Source of the DNA: Parabacteroides goldsteinii DSM 19448 = WAL 12034
GTDB taxonomy: Bacteria; Bacteroidota; Bacteroidia; Bacteroidales; Tannerellaceae
Direction: 5' to 3'
Length of the DNA: 64,000 nucleotides
Assembly: GCF_000969835.1 (NCBI RefSeq)
Contig: NZ_KQ033912.1
Coordinates: 3,421,321-3,485,320 of the forward strand
This document shows positions 24,726 through 34,426 of this stretch, one piece after another. Within the stretch, counting starts at the first letter, position 1; the number at the start of each line of letters is the position of its first letter. The translations under genes were made by a program, and so were the position numbers. Under the pieces are notes generated by a model that was not told the origin of the DNA, searched no databases, and was given only the letters and a program-made list of their open reading frames with translations.

Positions 24726-26909
24726 ATGGCGAAGAAGGATAGTTTAACTGAGCATTTAAAGACTCATTTTGGTTTTGATACCTTTAAAGGGAATCAGAAA
24801 GCAATCATTGAAAATGTGCTGGCCGGGAATGATACCTTTGTGTTGATGCCCACCGGCGGGGGCAAGTCCCTCTGTTACCAGTTGCCTTCTATAATGATGG
24901 AAGGTACTGCGATCGTTATATCTCCCCTGATTGCTTTGATGAAGAACCAGGTGGATGCCATGCGTAATTTTAGTGAAGAAGACGGAGTCGCTCATTTTAT
25001 TAACTCTTCACTGAATAAGTCGGCGATCGACCAGGTGAAGGCTGATATAATGGCTGGCCGCACGAAATTATTGTATGTTGCTCCCGAGTCGCTGACTAAA
25101 GAGGAGAATGTCGAATTTTTGCGTAATGTGAATATTTCGTTTTATGCAGTAGATGAGGCGCATTGTATTTCAGAATGGGGACATGATTTCCGTCCGGAAT
25201 ATCGCCGGATACGTCCTATCATCAATGAAATAGGCAAGCGTCCGCTGATTGCGCTGACGGCAACGGCCACTCCGAAAGTTCAGCACGATATCCAGAAAAA
25301 CCTGGGTATGATTGATGCCTCAGTTTTCAAATCCTCCTTTAACCGTTCTAATTTATATTACGAAGTTCGTCCGAAGGATGAAAATGTAGACCGCGAGATC
25401 ATTAAATATATTAAGGCCAACGAAGGTAAATCGGGTATTGTTTATTGTCTGAGCCGCAAGAAGGTGGAAGAGTTTGCCGATATTCTGAAAGCGAACGGTA
25501 TCAAAGCGCTTGCGTATCATGCCGGAATGGATTCAGGGCAACGGTCGGCCAATCAGGATGCATTCCTGTTGGAAAAAGCCGACGTTATCGTGGCTACTAT
25601 CGCATTCGGTATGGGTATCGATAAGCCGGACGTACGTTATGTCATTCATTATGATATCCCGAAGAGCCTCGAAGGTTATTACCAGGAAACAGGTCGTGCC
25701 GGCCGTGATGGTGGCGAAGGCCAGTGTATTGCCTTTTATGCATACAAAGATTTGCAGAAGCTGGAGAAATTCATGCAGGGAAAGCCTGTAGCGGAACAGG
25801 AAATCGGTAAGCAACTGTTGCTTGAAACAGCGGCTTATGCCGAAACTTCCGTATGCCGTCGCAAAGTCTTGTTGCATTATTTCGGTGAGGAATACCTGGA
25901 AGAAAATTGTGGAAATTGTGATAATTGTTTGAACCCCAAAAAGCAAGTGGAAGCGAAAGAATTATTGAGTGCGGTACTTGAAGTGATAAGTACTTTGAAA
26001 GAAAAATTTAAGGCAGATTATATTGTCAACATGTTGGTCGGTAACGAGACCTCCGAAATTCAATCTTACAAACACAATGAACTGGAAGTCTTCGGTTCGG
26101 GAACGGACGAAGACGACAAGACCTGGAACGCAGTGATCCGTCAGGCGCTGATTGCCGGTTATCTGACAAAGGATATCGAAAACTATGGCCTGCTGAAAAT
26201 CTCTCCGAAGGGAAAAGATTTCATGAAGAAGCCGGTGTCTTTCAAAATAACAAAGGATAACGAGTTTGAGGAAGAGGAAGAATCTGAAGTGCCTGTACGT
26301 GGCGGAGCAACCTGTGCGGTTGACCCGGTCCTTTATTCTATGATGAAGGATTTGCGTAAGAAGCTGTCCAAGCGATTGGAAGTTCCTCCTTTTGTGATTT
26401 TCCAGGATCCGTCGCTTGAGGCGATGGCTACCACTTATCCGGTGACTCTGGATGAGTTGCAGAATATTCCCGGTGTCGGTGCCGGTAAGGCAAAACGTTA
26501 CGGACAGGAATTCATTACACTGATCAAAAAACACGTAGAAGAAAATGAGATCGAACGTCCGGAAGACTTGCGTGTTCGTACGGTTGCAAACAAGTCGAAA
26601 CTGAAAGTCTCCATTATCCAGCGTATCGACCGCAAAGTCGCCCTGGATGAGATAGCGTTGACAAACGGTCTTGAATTCAACGAACTGCTGGATGAGATCG
26701 AAGCGATCGTTTATTCGGGAACACGTATCAATATCGATTACTTTGTAAACGATGTGATGGACGAAGATCATGTGGAAGATATCTATGAATATTTCAAAGA
26801 TTCCGAAACGGATGATCTGGAAGATGCGATCGAAGAGTTGGGCGGTGATTATACAGAAGAAGAGATCCGTCTGGTACGCATAAAATTCTTATCGGAAATG
26901 GCAAATTAA
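24726..26909 (+). CDS. recQ: ATP-dependent DNA helicase RecQ
   Basis: This protein has 727 aa. Motif I is MPTGGGKSLCYQLP, motif II is DEAHCISEWGHDFRPEYRRI, and motif VI is QETGRAGRDG. The zinc-binding domain follows (CRRKVLLHYFGEEY..NCGNCDNC), then a winged helix and an HRDC domain (RLEVPPFVIFQDPSLEAMATTYP). A further 90-residue acidic C-terminal extension is typical for Bacteroidetes. RecQ unwinds 3'-5' at forks and recombination intermediates. It starts 28 nt after clpX; a repeat-rich spacer follows. Confidence 0.96.
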   Translation: MAKKDSLTEHLKTHFGFDTFKGNQKAIIENVLAGNDTFVLMPTGGGKSLCYQLPSIMMEGTAIVISPLIALMKNQVDAMRNFSEEDGVAHFINSSLNKSAIDQVKADIMAGRTKLLYVAPESLTKEENVEFLRNVNISFYAVDEAHCISEWGHDFRPEYRRIRPIINEIGKRPLIALTATATPKVQHDIQKNLGMIDASVFKSSFNRSNLYYEVRPKDENVDREIIKYIKANEGKSGIVYCLSRKKVEEFADILKANGIKALAYHAGMDSGQRSANQDAFLLEKADVIVATIAFGMGIDKPDVRYVIHYDIPKSLEGYYQETGRAGRDGGEGQCIAFYAYKDLQKLEKFMQGKPVAEQEIGKQLLLETAAYAETSVCRRKVLLHYFGEEYLEENCGNCDNCLNPKKQVEAKELLSAVLEVISTLKEKFKADYIVNMLVGNETSEIQSYKHNELEVFGSGTDEDDKTWNAVIRQALIAGYLTKDIENYGLLKISPKGKDFMKKPVSFKITKDNEFEEEEESEVPVRGGATCAVDPVLYSMMKDLRKKLSKRLEVPPFVIFQDPSLEAMATTYPVTLDELQNIPGVGAGKAKRYGQEFITLIKKHVEENEIERPEDLRVRTVANKSKLKVSIIQRIDRKVALDEIALTNGLEFNELLDEIEAIVYSGTRINIDYFVNDVMDEDHVEDIYEYFKDSETDDLEDAIEELGGDYTEEEIRLVRIKFLSEMAN

Positions 26910-26927
26910 TAATATGCCGATAGGATT

Positions 26928-27005
26928 AATATGCCAATATGCCAATAGAGATAATATATCGTTGTTTTTTATTGGCACATTGGCATATTGTTTTATTGGC
27001 ATATT
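26928..27005. repeat. Inverted repeat and third copy in the recQ-guaB spacer
   Basis: AATATGCCAATATGCCAATA (26928-26947) pairs with 26970-26989 over 20 bp with one mismatch, around a 22-nt loop, and a further TATTGGCATATT lies at 26994-27005. The unit ATGCCAAT is repeated several times in both orientations. The right arm contains the guaB -33 TTG. It may be a recQ terminator, a regulator-binding site, or both. Confidence 0.75.
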
Positions 27006-27018
27006 ATTCGTATATTTG
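26988..27018 (+). promoter_or_regulatory. guaB promoter
   Basis: TTG (26988-26990), a 20-nt spacer and TATATTTG (27011-27018) match the consensus. The ATG is 29 nt downstream. The -33 element and spacer overlap the repeat described above. Confidence 0.8.
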
Positions 27019-27035
27019 CGCGCAATAATTTTTAA

Positions 27036-28523
<1,488 letters not shown>

Positions 28524-28552
28524 TAAATGTGCATAAATCCCGTTATATAAAA

Positions 28553-28610
28553 AACACTAATTTAATCGGATAGCATACTTTTTGGGGATGCTATCCGTTA
28601 GATTAGTGTT
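28553..28610 (+). terminator. guaB terminator
   Basis: AACACTAATTTAATCGGATAGCAT (outer arm from 28553) pairs imperfectly over about 23 bp with the stretch ending GATTAGTGTT at 28610, then ATTTTTG follows. It is one of the longest hairpins in the window. The following TATTTTTG (28610-28617) matches TAnnTTTG and may be the -7 element of the next operon. Confidence 0.8.
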
Positions 28611-28650
28611 ATTTTTGTAATGTGTACGTAGTATGATAAACGGAATTTTG

Positions 28651-30222
28651 ATGAAAAAGTTGCTTGTATTATCTTTAGTATTCGCTTGTTTAACCGGAGA
28701 AGCCGCTAATAAGGCTGATTCTGTAGTGATGACTGTGGCCGGAAAACAGGTATCTCTGGATGAATTTGTTTTTATGGCCAGAAAGAATGGTGAAGTTAAT
28801 TTATCTGATCGTAAGTCATTGGAAAATTATGTGGAACTGTATAAAAACTTTAAGTTGAAAGTTGTCGATGCAGAAACCGCCGGTCTCGACAAGACAAAAG
28901 ATTTTACCGATGAACTGGAAGGATACCGCGCTCAGCTGACATCAAGTTACTTATCTGACAGAGACGGGGAAGAAGCAGCTCTCCGTGTGGAATATGACCG
29001 TTTGGGCGAAGTGCTGGAATTGAGTCATATTTTATTCCGTCTGCCGGGAAAGACTCTTTCAAGGGATACGCTCGCTGTTTATGAAAAGGCGATGAAAGTC
29101 TATGAACGTATAAAAAACGGGGAAGACATGGCAACCGTTGGTCAGGAGCTGGCAAAGCAGGACTCTACCAAACAGACCGGATATGAATATGCACGTTGTC
29201 TGTTGCCTATGCAGACGATCAAAGCGTTCGAGAATTATGCTTATTCTATGAAACCGGGTGAATTATCCATGCCGGTACGTACTACGCTGGGATATCATAT
29301 TATTAAACTACATAGCCGCAAACCCAATCCGGGGATGCGCCGTGTTGCCCATATTCTGATCCCTTTCCAGAAAGATTCGGTAACTCGCAGTGATAGTGAA
29401 ACGTTGGCTTTGGCTGAAGAGGTTTATCAGAAAATACAAGGCGGAGCAGACTTCGGACAGTTAGCAGAAGAAAATTCTTCGGATGCCGCTTCGGCACGCA
29501 AAGGGGGAGTGCTTCCCTGGTTCGGTGTCGGAGAAATGGTGGAACCTTTTGAAAAAGGTGCATTTGCTTTAAATACTCCGGGAGAAGTGTCTAAACCTGT
29601 TAAAACACGGTTCGGTTATCATATTATTAAATTGCTCGACAAGGGAGGCATCCCATCTTTTGAAGAAAAGAAGAAATCATGGTCCCGTGTGATGGCACAG
29701 GGTGAACGTAATTTCGAATATTATAAGGCGTTCGATGAACGTCTGAAAAAAGAGTATGGGTATGTGTTCTATCCGGAGGCTTATGCCGAACTGGTCGCTT
29801 TGTGCAATGATCATTTTCCTTCCGACAAGGACTTCTACGAAAAGGCCAAGGATATGAATAAGACATTGATCCATCTGGTGGATACGGATTTCCCGCAGAG
29901 CGAATTCGCTTATTATATCCAGCGTTGTCCGTTCTCGACAAAAACGTATGCCGGTGATTTTATGCAGGAAGTGTTCGATCTGTTCATTCGTGATATTGTG
30001 ACAACAACAGAGCGCAAGAATCTGGAAACTAAGCATCCTGAATTTACACATCTGATGCAGGAATATCGGGATGGTATCCTGTTGTTCAATATCAGTAATC
30101 AGAAAGTGTGGAGCAAGCCTGCTGCTGAACAGCCGGAGTTGGAAAAAGCCTGGTTGCAGGAGCTGAATAAGGAATATCCTGTTACGATTAACTGGAAATT
30201 GTTGAAAAAACTAAAGAAATAA
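28651..30222 (+). CDS. Periplasmic peptidyl-prolyl isomerase, SurA/PpiC-like (two parvulin domains)
   Basis: This protein has 523 aa from ATG 28651; an ATG at 28633 is possible but would leave almost no leader after the predicted promoter. A signal peptide (KKLLVLSLVFACLTGEA) is followed by a helical SurA-like N-domain, a first parvulin domain (LELSHILFRLPG...GYHIIKLHSR) and a second (RRVAHILIPFQ...SARKGGVLPWFGVGEMVEPFEKGAF...GYHIIKLLDK). It should assist folding of outer-membrane proteins. It is the first of six same-strand genes ending with mutL. Confidence 0.88.
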   Translation: MKKLLVLSLVFACLTGEAANKADSVVMTVAGKQVSLDEFVFMARKNGEVNLSDRKSLENYVELYKNFKLKVVDAETAGLDKTKDFTDELEGYRAQLTSSYLSDRDGEEAALRVEYDRLGEVLELSHILFRLPGKTLSRDTLAVYEKAMKVYERIKNGEDMATVGQELAKQDSTKQTGYEYARCLLPMQTIKAFENYAYSMKPGELSMPVRTTLGYHIIKLHSRKPNPGMRRVAHILIPFQKDSVTRSDSETLALAEEVYQKIQGGADFGQLAEENSSDAASARKGGVLPWFGVGEMVEPFEKGAFALNTPGEVSKPVKTRFGYHIIKLLDKGGIPSFEEKKKSWSRVMAQGERNFEYYKAFDERLKKEYGYVFYPEAYAELVALCNDHFPSDKDFYEKAKDMNKTLIHLVDTDFPQSEFAYYIQRCPFSTKTYAGDFMQEVFDLFIRDIVTTTERKNLETKHPEFTHLMQEYRDGILLFNISNQKVWSKPAAEQPELEKAWLQELNKEYPVTINWKLLKKLKK

Positions 30223-30235
30223 GAAAGAGAAGGTT

Positions 30236-31090
30236 ATGAAGTATTGCTTCATTTTTATAGCATTCGTATCTTTGCTGTGTTCTTGTAAGCGAACCCAGCA
30301 AACCGACGATGCGGATGTGCTGGTAAGAGTGAAGGACCGGACGTTGAAACGTTCGGAAGTGGTTAGTCTGATTCCGCGGGGGACGTCCTCTGCGGATAGT
30401 TTGTTGTTAGCCGAAAGCTTTGTAAAGAAATGGGTAAAGGATGCCCTGGTTTACGAAGTTGCCCAGCGAAACCTGGGGGACGAAAAGGAAGAGGTCGACA
30501 AGCTGGTAGAAGAATACCGCCACTCGCTGATTCGTTACCGTTATCAGGAGCGCCTGATCAAAGAGAAATTGTCGGCTGATATCCGCGAAAGCGATAAGCT
30601 GAACTATTATGAGGAGAATCAGAAAAAGTTTACACTCGATAAAGCCCTGATCAAGGGACTTTTCCTGAAAATACCGGTGGATGCCCCCGGTTTGTCGGAG
30701 GTAAAAGGGTGGTACAAATCGACTTCTGAAGCCTCTTTAGAAAAAATTGAGAAGTATAGTGTGCAAAATGCCACTATTTATGACTACTTTTACGACAAAT
30801 GGGTGGATTTTGACGAGGTGATGGATAATATACCTGTCCATGTATTCAACTCAACAGCTTATCTGAAGGCGAATAAGTTTGTGGAAGTAGCCGATAGTAG
30901 TTATTGCTATCTGCTGAATATCAAAGAGTATCTACCGGAGGGAAGCGTGGCGCCTTATGATTATGCGAGTTCGCAAATCACGGAGATGCTGATCAATCAG
31001 CGGAAAGTAGATTTTTTGAAGACGTTTGAAGAAGAATTATATAAAGATGGAATCAGAGGAGGTGATGTAAAGTTTTTTACTGAACCGTAA
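30236..31090 (+). CDS. SurA-N-like lipoprotein without a recognisable parvulin domain
   Basis: This 284-aa protein has a lipoprotein signal (FVSLLCSC). It starts like its neighbours (VRVKDRTLKRSEVVSLIP, then charged helices) but lacks the parvulin active-site pattern. Its middle (LDKALIKGLFLKIP) resembles only the first strand of such a domain. It is best seen as a chaperone-like paralogue of the flanking PPIases, placed between two of them with gaps of 13 and 21 nt. Periplasmic or outer-membrane-attached location is inferred from the lipobox. Confidence 0.75.
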   Translation: MKYCFIFIAFVSLLCSCKRTQQTDDADVLVRVKDRTLKRSEVVSLIPRGTSSADSLLLAESFVKKWVKDALVYEVAQRNLGDEKEEVDKLVEEYRHSLIRYRYQERLIKEKLSADIRESDKLNYYEENQKKFTLDKALIKGLFLKIPVDAPGLSEVKGWYKSTSEASLEKIEKYSVQNATIYDYFYDKWVDFDEVMDNIPVHVFNSTAYLKANKFVEVADSSYCYLLNIKEYLPEGSVAPYDYASSQITEMLINQRKVDFLKTFEEELYKDGIRGGDVKFFTEP

Positions 31091-31111
31091 TTTGTAACTT
31101 ATAAAGTAGAA

Positions 31112-32476
31112 ATGATGAAAAAGATTTTAACTGTATTCTTTCTTGCCTGCTTATCTTGTGCGGCAATGGCACAGGATAATGTGATTGATGAGATTGTGTG
31201 GGTGGTAGGAGATGATGCTATTTTACGTTCGGACGTAGAAACGCAGCGTTTGTATATGCAAAACGAAGGCGAACGTCTGGATGGTGATCCTTATTGTGTG
31301 ATTCCGGAACGGATAGCGATACAGAAACTGTACCTGAACCAGGCGAAGATAGACAGTATCGAGGCCAGCGAAAGCCAGGTGATACAGCAGGCTGACCAGT
31401 GGATAACCTGGGCAATCAACCAGATCGGATCAAGGGAAAAAGTAGAGGAATATTTCGGAAAGAAAATCTCACAGATCAGGGATGAACAGAAGGAAAAGTT
31501 CCGTGAACAGCAGATCGTTTCAGAAATGCAACGCAAGTTGATCGGGGAGATCAAGATGACTCCTTCTGAAATTCGTAAGTTTTATAATCAGTTGTCGAAG
31601 GACAGCCTGCCGACTATCCCGACAACAGTGGAAGTCCAGATCATTACTTTCGAACCGAAGATTCCGTTTGATGTGACGGATGCTATCAAAGCACGACTGC
31701 GTGATTTTACGGAACAGATCAACAGCGGTAAGATGGAGTTCTCTACGTTGGCCCGCCTGTATTCCGAAGATCCTGCTTCTGCAGCCCGTGGCGGTGAGAT
31801 GGGATTTATGAGCAAGACTGACCTGGTGCCGGAGTTTGCCAATGTGGCATTCAACCTTTCTGATCCGAAACGTGTATCTCAGGTTGTACAGACAGAATAC
31901 GGATATCATATCATCCAGCTGATCGAGAAACGCGGTAACCGTATCAACTGCCGTCATATCCTGTTAAGACCGAAAGTGTCAGAAAAGGAATTGACGGAAG
32001 CGACTGCCCGCATGGACTCATTATATGCGGACTTGCAGGCAAACAAATTCTCGTTTGAGGAAGCTGCAACATTCGTTTCATACGATAAGGATACCCGTAA
32101 CAACAAAGGGTTGATGGTTAACCAGAATCATGAAGGAAACAATTTCGGTACTCCGAAGTTTGAAATGCAGGAACTTCCCCAGGAAGTCGGTAAAGTGGTA
32201 TACAACATGCAGGTGGGTGAAATCTCCAAACCGTTTACTATGATTTCCAACAAACAGAAGGAAGTGGTTGCCATCGTTAAATTGAAATCCCGTACAGAAC
32301 AACATAAGGCAAATCTTTCTGATGACTTCCAGGCAATGAAGAATATGGTGGAACAACAGAAAAGAGAAGAATTGTTGGATGAGTGGATCAAGAAAAAGCA
32401 AAAAACTACGTATGTCCGTATTGCCGAAGGATGGCGTAACTGCGATTTCAAATATCCGGGTTGGGTTAAAGAATGA
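31112..32476 (+). CDS. surA: SurA-type periplasmic chaperone/peptidyl-prolyl isomerase
   Basis: This protein has 454 aa (from ATG 31112; ATG 31115 also possible) with a signal peptide ending AMAQ. The N-domain begins DNVIDEIVWVVGDDAILRSDVE, the classic SurA opening. A first parvulin domain (FSTLARLYSEDPASAARGGEMGFMSKTDLVPEFANVAF..EYGYHIIQLIEK) and a second (INCRHILLRPKVSEKEL..) follow. It escorts outer-membrane proteins to the BAM complex. The stop overlaps the OstA-like start by ATGA, linking protein and LPS assembly. Confidence 0.9.
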   Translation: MMKKILTVFFLACLSCAAMAQDNVIDEIVWVVGDDAILRSDVETQRLYMQNEGERLDGDPYCVIPERIAIQKLYLNQAKIDSIEASESQVIQQADQWITWAINQIGSREKVEEYFGKKISQIRDEQKEKFREQQIVSEMQRKLIGEIKMTPSEIRKFYNQLSKDSLPTIPTTVEVQIITFEPKIPFDVTDAIKARLRDFTEQINSGKMEFSTLARLYSEDPASAARGGEMGFMSKTDLVPEFANVAFNLSDPKRVSQVVQTEYGYHIIQLIEKRGNRINCRHILLRPKVSEKELTEATARMDSLYADLQANKFSFEEAATFVSYDKDTRNNKGLMVNQNHEGNNFGTPKFEMQELPQEVGKVVYNMQVGEISKPFTMISNKQKEVVAIVKLKSRTEQHKANLSDDFQAMKNMVEQQKREELLDEWIKKKQKTTYVRIAEGWRNCDFKYPGWVKE

Positions 32477-34095
32477 AGATTGTAAAAAAGTTTTTTCTTA
32501 CAGGACTGCTTTGTCTGCTGGCTGTTTGTGTTTTTGCACAAACGCAGGATTCCATATCCGTCAAGCAGGGAGAGACTCCTACAGCCGATACGGTCACAAC
32601 TAAAAAGACACTGGTTTATCTGCTGCATGCCGATACTGTATCCTATGATAAGGAAGTGATGAAGGCTGATGCACAGTTTCTGGAGGGAAATGTCAGTTTC
32701 CGGCACGATAGTTCGTATATGTATTGCGACAGTGCATACTTTTTTGAGGCGACTAATTCGCTGGAGGCTTTCAGTAATGTCCGTATGGAACAAGGAGATA
32801 CTTTGTTTGTATACGGCAATTACTTGTTTTATGACGGGGATACCCAGATTGCTTACCTGCGTGAAAATGTCCGTATGGAGAACGGGCAGGTAACGCTTTT
32901 TACCGATAGTTTGAACTATGAGCGTATTCCCGATATCGGTTATTATTTTGACGGCGGTTTGATCGTTGACTCGCTGAATCAGTTGTCCTCTTTCTACGGT
33001 CAATATTCTCCGAGCACGAAACTGGCTATATTTAATGATAGTGTGCGTCTGGAGAATCCGAATTTTACACTCTATTCGGATACGCTTCATTACGATACCG
33101 AATCGAAGATTGCAACAATACTGGGACCTTCCATCATTGTTTCAGACAGCGGGACGATCCATTCTTCCCGCGGATGGTACAATACGGAAGCTAACACTTC
33201 GCTGTTGCTAGACCGTTCCGAAGTTTATTCGGGCAACAGGGTCCTGATCGGCGATTCTATATCATATGACCAGAATGCCGGTTTCGGTGAAGCCTTCGGG
33301 AATATGTGTTTGCAGGATACGGCTCAGAAAGTAATGCTGGAGGGACAGTACGGTTTCTATAATGAGCGGACGGAATATGCGTTTGCAACCGACAGTGCCC
33401 GTTTCCTTGAATATTCGCAGGGCGACACGTTATATCTGCATGCCGATACGCTGGAAATGATGTCGATCGATTCGACGGCCCGCGAAATAAAGGCATTTTA
33501 TGGTGTGCGTTTCTATCGCACCGATATGCAGGGTGTTTGTGATTCCATGCAGTTTAATACGCGTGATTCCATATTATATATGTATAGGGATCCGATTCTG
33601 TGGAATGAGCAGTACCAGATATCCGGTGATACGATAGTTATCTATATGAATGACAGTACGATCGATTATGCACATGTGATACAATATGCATTTGCAGTGC
33701 AGCATCTCGATTCGACTTATTATAATCAATTGAAAGGGAATGACCTGAAAGCATATTTTGAAGGTCAGGCTGTCCGGCAGATCGATGTCGAAGGGAATGC
33801 GGAATCCATCTTCTATCCGTTGGATAACGGTGCGATGATCGGTTTGAATGAAACCAAGAGCGGATTCCTGACAATTTGGGTGAAAGACAATGCGTTGGAA
33901 CGGCTGAAGATATGGCCCAGTCCGCAGGGAAGTCTTACCCCCATACCCGATCTCAAGCCGGAACAGAAAACACTGAAAGATTTTTATTGGTTTGATTACT
34001 TGCGTCCGAAAAATAAAGATGATATTTATCAGGTAGTGAAGAGGAGAGTCGAAGACGCACCGGTTCGAAGCAATAAGTTTAAGCACGAGCAATAG
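32473..34095 (+). CDS. OstA/LptA-like periplasmic protein
   Basis: This 540-aa protein has a signal peptide (FLTGLLCLLAVCVFAQ) and continues as repeated short beta strands of the OstA fold, with many units such as AQFLEGNVSFRHDSSYMYCDSAYFF and NVRMENGQVTLFTDSLNYE. The length covers two to three OstA/LptA-like domains, longer than E. coli LptA. Proteins of this family form part of the periplasmic bridge carrying LPS to the outer membrane. Context with surA and, farther upstream, lptB supports an outer-membrane biogenesis role. Confidence 0.88.
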   Translation: MKIVKKFFLTGLLCLLAVCVFAQTQDSISVKQGETPTADTVTTKKTLVYLLHADTVSYDKEVMKADAQFLEGNVSFRHDSSYMYCDSAYFFEATNSLEAFSNVRMEQGDTLFVYGNYLFYDGDTQIAYLRENVRMENGQVTLFTDSLNYERIPDIGYYFDGGLIVDSLNQLSSFYGQYSPSTKLAIFNDSVRLENPNFTLYSDTLHYDTESKIATILGPSIIVSDSGTIHSSRGWYNTEANTSLLLDRSEVYSGNRVLIGDSISYDQNAGFGEAFGNMCLQDTAQKVMLEGQYGFYNERTEYAFATDSARFLEYSQGDTLYLHADTLEMMSIDSTAREIKAFYGVRFYRTDMQGVCDSMQFNTRDSILYMYRDPILWNEQYQISGDTIVIYMNDSTIDYAHVIQYAFAVQHLDSTYYNQLKGNDLKAYFEGQAVRQIDVEGNAESIFYPLDNGAMIGLNETKSGFLTIWVKDNALERLKIWPSPQGSLTPIPDLKPEQKTLKDFYWFDYLRPKNKDDIYQVVKRRVEDAPVRSNKFKHEQ

Positions 34096-34120
34096 CATTT
34101 ATTATTAAATTTGTTGAGTT

Positions 34121-34426
34121 ATGGCACTTTTCTCATTTTATAATGTACGTAAACCCCGGCAGTTCAATCATAAACCTATTTATTGGGATCCCCATAAAGA
34201 GGCGATGGAAGAACGTGTGCGTAAAATGAAACGCGAGATGGGCATGGAAGAATCGTTGGAAGATTACAAGCCGCAGATCAAAGGAACTTTTATTGAGGGT
34301 ACTTCGCATCTGAAGAAAAGCCTTGACAGAGGCGACGATGCGCGTAGCCGTAAATATAAGAGCGCAAAACTGATCGTGGGGATTGCAGTCCTGGGTGCTT
34401 TACTCTGGTTTTTGTTTTGGTCATGA
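34121..34426 (+). CDS. Small membrane protein, 101 aa, between OstA-like gene and mutL
   Basis: A hydrophilic, highly charged N-terminal part begins ALFSFYNVRKPRQFNHKPIYWDP, and a single C-terminal helix follows (AKLIVGIAVLGALLWFLFW). I recognise it as a conserved Bacteroidales hypothetical protein without assigned function. The stop codon overlaps the mutL ATG by ATGA, so expression is coupled. Tail-anchored inner-membrane topology is inferred. Confidence 0.75.
   Translation: MALFSFYNVRKPRQFNHKPIYWDPHKEAMEERVRKMKREMGMEESLEDYKPQIKGTFIEGTSHLKKSLDRGDDARSRKYKSAKLIVGIAVLGALLWFLFWS

Noticed and set aside
25962..26771. 269-codon minus-strand frame inside recQ
   Set aside because: It is an antisense shadow; recQ is complete on the plus strand.
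32128..33090. 320-codon minus-strand frame across surA and the OstA-like gene
   Set aside because: It is long but spans two real genes with normal motifs; its product shows no signature.
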